Assembly: GCF_001949145.1 (NCBI RefSeq)
Contig: NW_019091504.1
Span: forward strand, 526,427-590,426
Direction of reading: 5' to 3'
Source of the DNA: Acanthaster planci
Lineage: Eukaryota; Echinodermata; Asteroidea; Valvatida; Acanthasteridae
Length of the DNA stretch: 64,000 nt
Shown in pieces: positions 36,301 through 43,994 of this stretch (its first letter is position 1; the number at the start of each line of letters is the position of its first letter). Both the position numbers and the translations under genes were made by a program. Under the pieces are notes generated by a model. That model did not search any database, was not told the DNA's origin, and saw nothing but the letters and a program-made list of their open reading frames with translations.

Positions 36301-39152
36301 GAAATCTCATCAATCCACCAGAGTTCTAAATGAACCACTTTAAGAGCAATTGCACCAAGCTTTGGTCTCCAAAGATCAAATTCATTTCTGATAACTATCA
36401 CATAAAGGTTCATGTTACTGATTTTCAAACTGAACTGGCACAGAATACCTGGTATCATCAATTCATTTCTCAAATTTTAAAAAAGTCTCTATCATTTCCT
36501 TCTCTGAACAACAAATGCCAGTAATTCCCCCTAAATTGTTGAATTCCTAGAAGGAATTAAATAAGAAAAAGCACTAAACATTCAGCTTCAGACAAATCTT
36601 ATCTTCATCTGACAGTCATCCTTTCTTGTTAGTGCTTGGAGCTGTTTCTAGATCATGCTGTAGTTTCCATTTTTCTTTCCATTCAATGTGTACACACATG
36701 TACATGTACAAGTGTGCATACAATGTACATTTTTATCATCAGATCTCACATCGTGACAAAATGAACTTTTTCCCAATGACTGATGACCATTGGCATTCAG
36801 GCCAACATGTACCCATAGAATGTTTACGGCTTGCGCGTGTACACATGCACAAGTCTTTCAGTAACAGCAACATGAACAAGTATAAACTCTTCTTGTGTGG
36901 TTATGTTTACTAATGTTACTGTAACCCTAATCCACCACTTTTGAGCTTAAGGACAAAATGACAGGTAAAATCCTGAATCTTTCAAAATCCTCCATAGCCC
37001 TATTATTTTTGGAAGGGGGAAGGTGAGCACACCAGGTTGGTTGCTGGGCTGAAGCTGTTTTTTTTGGCAGACTTGGCTGACAGCTTTTCATTTGCAGTAG
37101 AGAATTGTGTATGACCAGCAGCAGTGAACAATGGAACACACCGTCCTTGGGTACATGTTTATTGTCAACAGTACGATGTGTGACCATATGCACCACTATG
37201 TGACTGATTTTTTAGTGATTTCATTCACCATTCATCCTCAATCCTCCAAAATTTTTGCTTTGGCTTTTAAATCAGCATTCATCCTCAATCCTCCAAAATC
37301 CTCCACGCTTCAATCACCATTAATCCTTGAGGATTGAGGTGAGTTAGGGTAAGGTGCATTTCTTCCGTTGTTACATGTACTTCTCATTTTGGTTCCAATC
37401 AACATCCCTCCCACTTGTTTATGTTACATTTTTTTCTTTAGTTGATTGCAAACACCAGTGAAATCCATTTCTTTATAAATGCACTCAGGAGAGTGAACAC
37501 AACCAGTGCCTGTCACCAGATTTCACCATTTTGGAGAAAGATCAGTGCAGAGTATAAATTTGTTTTTTTGGCTAACCCTAAACCATTGTCTGATACCTAA
37601 CAATACTGCTTTGCAGACGGCCACACATGGATGAACATGGGTAATGAAATTGCCATTTACTGTACATGTACGGGTACACGTACATGTCCATTGCAACAGG
37701 CATGTTTTGATCTAACAGTGCACACCCCTGTGTGCAAGCAGCTATGGTGTATGACTTTTTGGAAAGGCCCAATGAAAATATTCTCACATAATGCACAAAG
37801 ATACATGTATGCTGTAGAGTCTTTATTTATGACTTGGCAAAGTTGAAATTGAAAGCAAGGTTTATTCTTCATTTTTGGAACTTAAGAGTAGAAAAGAAAA
37901 CAATAAAACAAAATTTCATGATAATTTAGCATCTGTGGACTTGGATAAATTATGATAAATTTGTGAAAAACCCTTGAATGTAGGTCTCCAGCAAGACTTT
38001 GAAAATTCAAAGGGAGGCTTGGAACGTACATGTACATTATAAAATACTGGTAGTCTGGCACCATCCTGATTATTGTACACGATTTAAAAAACAGATTCAG
38101 TCAAAAAATGACTTCCCTCGTGAGAAGGGTCTATATTCTGTCCTCTTGTGGAACTTTTTTGTTAATGAAATGTAGAACAATGGTGTGGAGAGTGTGCCAA
38201 TGCACATATGCATGCAGGACGCTCAAAAATCCCACATCAAAGATACCTTACATTACGTTTTGTACTCTGAACAATAATAAATGCCCCACTCATCCAACAT
38301 GAACACACTTTTTTTCTTGAGCAACCAACTTCAGCAGTCTTGCTGAATTGTGTGTGCACATTTGCAACTTAAAATTTTGTTGCTTGCTGAATGTTGTCCA
38401 AAAATTCAAATCCTCACGTTTTAGGATACACCTGGGCTTCAGTCGGTGGGGGACGGGGAGGGGGCGGACATGTCCTTACAGTATATCAATTGTCCCCCCC
38501 CCCAATTTTTTCCAAAACCTAAACAAAAATGTATACCTTACAAAAGAATTTGTTAAAAAAAATGGCTACAGTAGCCAAAAAATTGTCTCAGATCACACCA
38601 CTCCGAAATTTAAATACTCCCCATGACCCGTGCTCCCATTTGTTCTGATTAGGACTATGTCCCCCCTCTCACTTTTAAAAACGGATTGACACCTTTGAAG
38701 ACACGCATGTGCAGCAAGATGAACTGGCTTACCGCTCTCTGGCAGAGTAATTGAACAAAAAAATCTGATCAACTTCAAACATTTCCTTTAATCAACTACA
38801 TGTCCATGATGTCATCACCTCAACACTTTTGTGACCATCACTCTTCTTAGTGTATCTGTTGTCAATTGTACAAAACTGACATTTTCAAAAAGAAAATTAG
38901 CAACTTTTAAGAAAAGAATCTGAATTGAATGATCCTGTTTTTATAAAATTCAGAATCTTCAACATCCCAATTCTTAAAAAAACCAGAATCCTGAAAATGA
39001 AGATAAATGTCAGCAAAACTGAAATGACTTCAAAATTCAGGACAATGCCTACATACCTTATCCTTGGGTCCTTTCATCTCGGCAAATCCTTCATGGTGCT
39101 TGGTGGACCCGTTGGACAGTGGGGAATCAGGAGGCTTCTCTGCTCCACTCAT
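12250..39152 (-). CDS. STAP1: STAP-family signal-transducing adaptor protein (PH-SH2 plus long Tyr/Pro-rich tail)
   Basis: Exons in transcript order: 39152-39057, 36088-35999, 28614-28510, 26489-26433, 25880-25683, 23881-23777, 23380-23195, 22877-22754, (21147-21076), 20440-20361, 19588-19531, 19008-18898, 16714-16637, 16317-16225, 14835-14704, 13922-13695, 12323-12250. The phases agree throughout, giving about 627 residues. STAP proteins are cytoplasmic adaptors that bind phosphoinositides by the PH domain and phosphotyrosine by the SH2 domain, downstream of receptor and Tec-type kinases. Seen here: a PH core (YEKRWLMLMDNKIVMYSQ) with its closing Trp (DNWWIRFYAIAK), a conserved linker LLPGQTIALQEII, an SH2 domain with the phosphate-binding Arg (SIVIRNSES) and the HY pair (IKHYRF), then a tail of about 300 residues with tyrosine and proline motifs. 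Vertebrate STAP1 and STAP2 are shorter (about 300 and 400 residues). I cannot assign orthology to one paralogue; the symbol is used for the family and supported by the UBA6 neighbour. Tail exons are less certain than the domain exons. Confidence 0.85.
12324..13694 (-). other. STAP last intron
   Basis: AT-rich, with A runs and a short (tg) run near 13480. No coding or repeat family recognised apart from local low complexity. Confidence 0.5.
13695..13922 (-). CDS. STAP1: STAP tail exon with YLAP and YIHQ motifs
   Basis: Phase 1 in after ccaacag. Encodes MMDTSDYLAPSQQ, a proline-rich middle (NRPLVFKPPIKTKPE) and PTSYIHQHGRPRG. The proposed donor (gtctaa, weak) leaves phase 1 and fits the exon at 12323-12250. 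If it is not used, the frame runs on to a TAG at 13549-13551, but the extra residues look non-coding. YLAP is a YxxP motif; YIHQ matches the YxxQ motif by which vertebrate STAP-2 recruits STAT3. Confidence 0.7.
14443..14697. repeat. 125-bp tandem duplication
   Basis: ggttcaggttggaatcacac starts at 14443 and again at 14568. The two copies match over about 125 bp with a few substitutions and end just before the YNTP exon boundary at 14704. Confidence 0.85.
14704..14835 (-). CDS. STAP1: STAP tail exon with YNTP motif
   Basis: Phase 1 in after ctaacag, phase 1 out at gtcttg. Encodes DVYNTPSGHAFVLPRQQ, then a basic, Thr-rich stretch. YNTP is a YxxP (CRK/NCK-type) motif. The weak donor is the only doubt. 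Confidence 0.68.
14836..16224 (-). other. STAP intron with a possible alternative terminal exon
   Basis: AT-rich. At 15796-15738 an open stretch after gttacag encodes KQMDKVRTFRKKPRSQSFK followed by TAG; it could be an alternative end (phase 1 in) but has no outgoing donor in the right phase. Nothing else is seen. Confidence 0.4.
16225..16317 (-). CDS. STAP1: STAP tail exon with polyproline SH3 ligand
   Basis: Phase 1 in after gattag, phase 1 out at gtgagt. Encodes PPSLPPPRQRCVS and TNQPRPDPNTANL. PSLPPPR is a class II-like SH3-binding sequence. Confidence 0.72.
   Translation of the reverse strand, partial: VHLVCPHLVSGVYQRQKPPISHDQIQTPQI
16637..16714 (-). CDS. STAP1: STAP tail exon (Ser/Gln-rich)
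   Basis: Phase 1 in after atcatcag, phase 1 out at gtgagt. Encodes MLRRQQRFSTSAVPSLTAV and QQSSEP. Exon-like base composition in an AT-rich setting. Confidence 0.65.
16715..18897 (-). other. STAP intron with minisatellite
   Basis: AT-rich. Holds the 17-bp tandem array at 17847-17931. An open stretch near 17300-17390 with a strong donor (gtaagt) has a phase that fits no neighbour. Otherwise empty. Confidence 0.5.
17847..17931. repeat. 17-bp minisatellite, 5 copies
   Basis: Unit acgaatttaccaacact repeated five times without change, within a STAP intron. Confidence 0.95.
18898..19008 (-). CDS. STAP1: STAP tail exon with YINV motif
   Basis: Phase 1 in after gtacag and phase 1 out at gtgagt, matching both neighbours. 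Encodes AIASNPSAYVVASPERPMY followed by INVGKNKLP. The tyrosine context YINV has Asn at +2, the classic GRB2 SH2 preference. Local GC is higher than in the surrounding intron. Confidence 0.75.
19009..20360 (-). other. STAP introns around the short exon 19531-19588
   Basis: AT-rich, no recognisable repeats or further coding signal. Confidence 0.5.
19531..19588 (-). CDS. STAP1: STAP tail exon (short)
   Basis: Phase 0 in after attcag, phase 1 out at gtaagt. Encodes QGTQAASASNRHTLVTTPE. Good splice sites; the other two frames have stops. Confidence 0.68.
20361..20440 (-). CDS. STAP1: STAP tail exon
   Basis: Phase 1 in, phase 0 out at gtaagt. Encodes VPSTKKRPDRQSLPST and FNATLPDLPV. Two acceptors 3 nt apart (tttgag and gagtag) would differ by one residue. 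The phase is fixed by the next exon, which is open only in phase 0. Confidence 0.72.
21076..21147 (-). CDS. STAP1: Candidate STAP tail exon with YLQP motif
   Basis: Open frame after gttgaag encoding FSMKDPENGEASQHQ and DTYLQPQR. It is phase 1 in and phase 1 out at gtattg, so it fits between its neighbours. It may be optional, since the neighbouring exons also join in phase without it. The weak acceptor lowers confidence. Confidence 0.42.
21483..22018. mobile_element. TTAA-flanked TIR element, family B (copy 2, 536 bp)
   Basis: Begins ttaaccacttgctgccggg and ends ccccggcacggagtggttaa, in a STAP intron. Internal words match family-B copy 1 (1844-2189) in the opposite orientation, for example gcacaatctgggctcttttt. 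It is about 190 bp longer than copy 1, so one copy carries an insertion or the other a deletion. Non-autonomous. Confidence 0.75.
22019..22753 (-). other. STAP intron remainder
   Basis: AT-rich intron downstream of the SH2 exon on the - strand. No repeat family or exon recognised. Confidence 0.5.
22754..22877 (-). CDS. STAP1: STAP exon, SH2 C-terminal part
   Basis: 41 codons plus 1 nt (phase 1 out at gtgagt). MYDLLAFFIEKHGGNIRPI is SH2 helix B and the final strand, matching the YFV..RGNLRP end of STAP1. Confidence 0.92.
23195..23380 (-). CDS. STAP1: STAP exon, SH2 phosphotyrosine pocket
   Basis: 62 codons, phase 0 at both ends, after aaacag and before gtcagc. GSIVIRNSES carries the invariant SH2 Arg; GYSLSMRQ and IKHYRFNWN are SH2 strands C and D with the conserved His. 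Confidence 0.95.
23777..23881 (-). CDS. STAP1: STAP exon, SH2 N-terminal part
   Basis: 35 codons, phase 0 at both ends, after cttgcag and before gtaaag. Encodes PPTWYFEVTRAVAEE, the first strand and helix A of the SH2 domain with its helix-A Arg. Confidence 0.92.
23882..25682 (-). other. STAP intron between linker and SH2 exons
   Basis: Contains the TIR element 24704-24935 and scattered acatgtac motifs (24165-24180). No further exon is needed here, since the flanking exons join in phase 0. Confidence 0.6.
24704..24935. mobile_element. TIR element, family C (232 bp)
   Basis: Starts gggcccaatttcacggcac and ends with the inverted match gcaccatgaaattgggccc. The interior is full of agcgcagaat and taagca words in both orientations. 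No coding capacity. Confidence 0.75.
25683..25880 (-). CDS. STAP1: STAP exon, linker between PH and SH2
   Basis: 66 codons, phase 0 at both ends, after tttcag and before gtgagt. Begins MELPKIHLLPGQTIALQEII, matching the conserved LLPGQ linker of vertebrate STAP proteins, then a basic, Ser/Pro-rich stretch (SPVMKSPRSQTFVKKPSR). Confidence 0.92.
26433..26489 (-). CDS. STAP1: STAP exon, PH C-terminal helix start
   Basis: 19 codons, phase 0 at both ends, after ctgtag and before gtagga. Encodes MSTQDERDNWWIRFYAIAK, with the tryptophan typical of the PH C-terminal helix. Confidence 0.9.
26490..28509 (-). other. STAP intron within the PH domain
   Basis: AT-rich intron with family-C element 27841-28083 and several tacatgtacatgta palindromes (26618-26640, 27100, 27645-27665, 28175-28195). 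No exon signal. Confidence 0.6.
27841..28083. mobile_element. TIR element, family C relative (243 bp)
   Basis: Starts ggggccaatttcacagagct and ends with the inverted form gctatgaaactggcccc. The inner parts also pair (gctttaag with cttaagca). Related in its ends to 24704-24935. Lies in a STAP intron. Confidence 0.7.
28510..28614 (-). CDS. STAP1: STAP exon, PH domain middle
   Basis: 35 codons, phase 0 at both ends, after cttgcag and before gtaaca. Encodes PVESLVIDRNCTLTPDNK and LTVKSKAGAYKFK, PH strands 5 and 6. Confidence 0.9.
28684..29140. repeat. CTCGAG-centred palindrome cluster
   Basis: About fifteen to twenty copies of actcgagtc, gactcgac and close variants are packed on both strands, with a gap around 28860-29000. 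A related stretch with actcgactacac lies at 48600-48842. Probably a degenerate inverted-repeat element. Confidence 0.6.
30928..31034. repeat. Tandem duplication, about 60-bp unit
   Basis: cagttgctccctgagacaac through agggctgaatg occurs twice (about 30938-30974 and 30998-31034) with near identity. Confidence 0.85.
31557..31725 (+). repeat. SINE-like remnant plus CCTCAATCCTCCAAA repeat
   Basis: Begins with the dispersed word cctcaatcctccaaa and includes a tRNA B-box-like gggtttgaatcccac at about 31701-31715. The first word recurs at 37227 and 37272. No intact tRNA. Confidence 0.35.
32777..32885. repeat. Degenerate tandem array, about 21-bp unit
   Basis: Five copies of accttcaaacagggatagtt with small indels, in the large STAP intron. 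Confidence 0.8.
35999..36088 (-). CDS. STAP1: STAP exon, PH domain core
   Basis: 30 codons, phase 0 at both ends, flanked by ttaacag and gtaagg. Encodes DYEKRWLMLMDNKIVMYSQ, the third and fourth strands of a PH domain. Confidence 0.92.
36089..39056 (-). other. STAP intron 2
   Basis: AT-rich. Contains tacatgta palindromes (36240-36300, 36695-36712, 37660-37690), the cctcaatcctccaaa repeat with an inverted partner (37220-37345) and a G/C-run segment at 38440-38505. No exon. Confidence 0.6.
37220..37345. repeat. CCTCAATCCTCCAAA inverted repeat
   Basis: catcctcaatcctccaaaa occurs twice (about 37223 and 37268) and ccttgaggattgaggtgag at 37325-37343 is the inverted partner. The same word appears near 31563. 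Confidence 0.6.
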
Positions 39153-39181
39153 AGTGAAGTTACCAAGAGGCTTGTCAAAGA
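39057..39181 (-). CDS. STAP1: STAP first coding exon, start of PH domain
   Basis: ATG at 39152 gives MSGAEKPPDSPLSNG, then the first PH strand HEGFAEMKGPKDK, leaving phase 0 at gtatgt. The exon probably begins at 39181 after acatctag, because the frame is open upstream only to a TGA within the intron. This ATG gives an N-terminus of the same size as vertebrate STAP1. Confidence 0.8.
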
Positions 39182-40372
39182 CTAGATGTAAGATTCAGCT
39201 GGTGGATTTCTGGCTTGTTTGATCTGATTAAAATTCTAAAGCATCTCAGAGCTGTGGAATCTGACCATACAGGAAACACAAAGCGAGTTTCAAATGGGCT
39301 GTAAACATCAAAGAAGCAGTTTAATACTGACCAATAGGGTGAAAAGTCTCTGGAAGAAATTTGGCTCTGCTAGACTACCCAAGCTCATAAAAATGATTTT
39401 GAAAATACCAACAGCTTTTGTGTACCACACATCAATTATGTGTAGACCACCTACTGGCTACTGGGTACAAAGAAGTCATTGCTATTAAATGGTTCAACTC
39501 AAGGACACTCATAAAACTGCATTGATAAGATTCTAAGATTTCCTTGAGATGTAGTCTAGGGTTGAATGTAAATATATAGATGCCATGTTTTATTGAGTAT
39601 TGCATCTTGCTTAAATGATGATGATGACAGGGAGACAAGTGAGGCTGTCTCAGGAAACTACAATTTAAGACATTTAAGCCACAAAGTAACAGTAAGTTGC
39701 AACAAAACCTCAAGGTGCCTTGAATTTTGGTAAAACAAGATACTCTTGTGATGCAAATGATATTTGTTTTGGCTCGTAGCCATGGATACAAAATTTTGCA
39801 AAGTCTTTTTCTTTCTAAAAGAACTAATTTTTGTCCATGATTGAGTTACAAGTATTAAAAGTTAATAAATATTGTCCAGTTGTTTAAAATATCGTCCCAA
39901 TTTTCTCTGAGCTTACCCTACCTTTGAAAATTTCAAATTGAAAATTGTGAGAAAATTTGACTTTCTTTCTGTTAAACTAGCCATGCAAATTTGAATCCAC
40001 TATGTGTCAAGTGTTAAAACACTCACTCTGTTTCCCCTCATGCATAATTTCCCTCAAATCTCAAAACCCTGCCCTTTTTGACAATTATCAACCTTATGGT
40101 TGTTGAACACAATGTCAGTCATCTACGAAGGTGAATTCAAAAGTTAAAATATAGCTCTCCCTTCTATTAAAGGAACAGGGTCCCCAAATTTACAATCCCC
40201 TAAACAAAGATGCATCTTACTACCACTGCCAGCGGGTCCCGGGGACGACACGTAAATCAGTACGGGGTAGTACACACTATTTTGTACTGTACGTCTTGCC
40301 CGTCGAGTCGTATCGATATAGGGGCCTGTGAAAACATCTTATGCACACACAGTACTGACTAAAACTACTCAC
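39182..40372 (-). other. STAP first intron (5' UTR)
   Basis: Lies between the proposed non-coding exon and the first coding exon. AT-rich below 40200, CpG-richer above it. No coding signal. Confidence 0.4.
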
Positions 40373-40640
40373 CAAAATCGCTGAATATCTCAGCTCAGAG
40401 CTCCTGACAACCTCCGCATGGTGTCATTTAACAATTATTATCTTTTAATAAAGACCAGAAATGACATACACAACTCAGTATGTGGAGGGATTTTACGTGT
40501 CCGAAGTCGATCTACGGGCATGCACAGAACTAGTCTGCTCCGGAACACTGCCCATAGTGTGCATACGCGAATGCACGGTGCCGGTGCCGGTGAGAGGCAC
40601 AGCTTTGCATCGACGTGACCCGCGGCAGTACTGTACGTAC
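40373..40640 (-). promoter_or_regulatory. Probable promoter and 5' non-coding exon of STAP
   Basis: A CpG-richer, GC-richer block (about 40200-40640) stands out from AT-rich flanks. On the - strand a strong donor gtgagt lies immediately below 40373, suitable for a 5' UTR exon spliced to 39181. The transcription start is not determined. Confidence 0.4.
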
Positions 40641-43600
40641 CCGGAAGTTAAAAATAGACTGTACCAAAGTACCAAAGGGGTGAACGCTAAAAAAATATCT
40701 TAAATGAAATTAAATTGATTTGCAAAGGTAAGTAGTTTTGAACACTTTTTAAGTGAATAAATTTCAATAATTTTCGTTATAAATGAAATTTGCTTCACTG
40801 TACAGCAAGTACGTTTAATATTATGAATTTTTAATGAAAAAACGTGAGTCACGTTTCCCCACACACAAAAACGAAGTGCCTCAATTATATGCATAACCTT
40901 CACAATAACCATCAAAACCCCCTAATATTTATCAGAACTGTTGCGAAACTAAGGAAATTCCTATTGAAAATTGCTCAGATAAAGCATACATTTACTTGCA
41001 ATAAATTCCTGAAGTCGTGAAGCAACAAATGAATACGACTAAAATTACAGCAAAAGTATTACTTGTGAATTAAGTGAATGCGTCACAACATCCATTACCA
41101 AAGAAGGAAGGTCATTATCCCCGATGATTTAAGTCGTAAAACAAGCCGACTCAAGAGTTCACTTGCAGGTACCGGTAAGACTAGTTCAACGAGCCACCAT
41201 ATTCACCTCTTTTTTTGTCTTTAGAATGTCACGAAAATGCTCTGGCGACTGAAGCATGTCTATGCTTTAGCGCGGGAAATCCCCTCCATTACCCCTGCGA
41301 GTCCCAATTCAATGTCAAGAAAAGCGCGGCCATAGCGTCATCAAGTTCATGGCACTGGAAGGGTGCCGAGGTTTTTATTGTTCAGTGCATGAAGCGTCCG
41401 GGTAAAGATTTGTAATAGCTGTTTTATCATTGTTATTTTGTTTTTATAGTGACTTGTTTTTTTCATAAAATCTGAATCCTTTTTGCAGTTTGTTTTATAT
41501 GCCTGCCAAATTCCCGGCACAAACGTTCTGTTCCGAGGGGGGTGGGATTGGAGCAAAATCGGAGCCCTGCAAGAGGTAATGAATATTTCAACAGCTTCCC
41601 CCTCTCTCTTACTTCCATGTTTGTACCTACCTTTTCCCTCCATAAACCCAACTTCACAAAACAAGTTTCAAATGGAAAAGTTCTTCGGAGCTTTCACAAG
41701 CTTCTAGATCTCTTGCTATCATCACCACACACAAAAAAAATACGAGACGAGACAAGAGACACACACAAGGCACAGTTAAACATGATAACATAAAAACTTG
41801 TAAACATTGACACCTTTGGTTTCAATGCTCATATGTAACATAATCAATGTTACTATTTATTAATTCATTCATGGAAATTAAATAGATGAGAACTCATATC
41901 GTTCAGGTGCGGACAGTTTGGCAATAATTGTGAGGTGTTACAGCATGGTGCTTCATAATAACAGCTTCACATAAGCTCACATAACATAACACTTGTCTGA
42001 TATTTAAAAGGACAAATGAATAAATAAGATCATGGTTATAAATATGACACCAGTCATGAAAGGAGCAGGGGATATTTTAACATCAAAATTGCTTACAAGG
42101 AATGTTGGCACTCTGCGATTTGGTGGCTGTTTAATTTGTAAAAACACAGCATTAAGTGGGAGATGGGAGTAGTCTTTCATCCATCCACAGGTAAATATTG
42201 TTGTTTACATAAAGTTAAATAGTTAAAAAAAATTGACTGCCATTCGTAGCATGAAATGCACAATGTTGATGACTGCTGTGCTAGACAACACCATGAAATT
42301 TTGTCATCATTCAATCAGAACCGAAACGCTTTTTGCGCATGCAACTTGTATGGAAGGGAACAACTTGCCCACCATGAAAAAGTTTTGTCATGATCTCACA
42401 AGGCACTGAAATGTGTCAACGACGGGCTCTTGGAGTAATGGATATAGGATTGGCAACAATCTACATGGAGCAAAGCTACCAATCCTGAAACCTAGTCACA
42501 GTGGAGCTGGCTTTACGGTTTCATTTTTCTGGACTCTGGTGCCAGCTGAAATTTAAGCCTAAGCTTCAACTCAAGGCTTAAAAAGATTGAATTAAAATGA
42601 CTTGTCTCTTACACAATTAAAATTAAGCTCCGATGTAAATTTCAAAAAAACTAAAGTTTTGCCACTCACAATTGAACCTGATGAAAAGGTTCATCAACTG
42701 AAAAGAACGATTTGCCGGCAAATATCTATGTTTAATACATCAAGTCAAGAGTCTATCATTAAAAAAACAGGACAGCTTCTCATTCAGTTATCAATGTCCA
42801 ATACTGATGAGTAAAATTTCCATCCTGAACATAATGCAAAAGACTGTCCTTCAAATCTGAAGCCAACTTTGCATCTTGGGCACAAGTCATCCCTGCTAAA
42901 TCTTTAAACTTCTTTCTGGTTGGTTTGAGATAACTCCAGTATCTAAAATGAGCTTTCAAAGCCAATACTACGCAGGCTCGTTGTGGGTGGGGGTGGGGTG
43001 GTCTAGCAAGCAGCTGACCCCCCCATAGGAATAAAAATTATGTATTCTCACAACAGTATTGTCACCCCGAGCCAATGTATATGTATTTACGACTAGCAGA
43101 AACCTAGCCCTAGCTCTAGACACAACTCAGGCACAGCCTTTCTTGACCGTCAATTTAAGACAGAGGGTCTTTGGCATGGGTAGACTTGGAGAAATCAGGT
43201 CCCCACCATCCATCTTGGTGTCATGTTCATCATCAGCCTCATCCTTGTCAAGAATTCAGTTATCAGAATTCAGAACCACTGGTGACTATGAAAACATCAT
43301 ATTGCCTAACCAATGCCAATATTTTAAAATATTCTCATGTGGCTCCAACAGTTAACGTTTGAAAGTGATTAAGGATGAAAGCAAATTGGAGGCAAAGCTG
43401 ATTTTGGAGAAACATCCAAAGGGGGACACCTCCTTGGTAAACAATGACTCCTTGAGTGATAATGGTACATGTGAACCAGTGACGACACTCCCACTTCTAG
43501 ACTGGTTCCCAAGCTTTCTTTAAAGTTCAACACATGATATCAAACAAGAGGAACCAGCCTACATGTAGCTCTCATTGGTACTGGTTGGTGAAATACCTTC

Positions 43601-43834
43601 TCTATACCACCTTAAGGCATGTATAACAACAAAGCCAGCCAAAACAGCAGCCAAATGGTAAACAACAGGAGTCAATTGAAGGGAACATTTAAAAATATAC
43701 TCCTGGTTGATAATCCCCGATAATGCCCACTGTTTTACCCTCTGAAATCCTTGTTTATATATAGTATAACACAAATGTCTGGTCATATGCAACAATCAAA
43801 GGGCACTGCTGAAAACGGTGGAGAAAAAAATCTT

Positions 43835-43994
43835 TTTTGAGACCAAATTCTCCAGCCTCACTCCCAAGAAAAACTTTTGAGGGAGTGAAACAAGAAAATA
43901 TTTCTTCAAATAAGAATTACTTTTTTACATTTGGAAATGTTTACTCTCTATACATCTTTTCCAGGGAGTGAAGAAAGAAAATTTGGTCTCAAAA
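43835..43994. mobile_element. Foldback element, 160 bp
   Basis: Starts ttttgagaccaaattc and ends aatttggtctcaaaa; inside these, cactccc and gggagtg also pair. A MITE-sized hairpin with no coding capacity. Confidence 0.7.

Noticed and set aside
40461-40703. 80-codon + strand frame in the STAP promoter block
   Set aside because: Explained by GC-rich composition; no motif, no splice partners.
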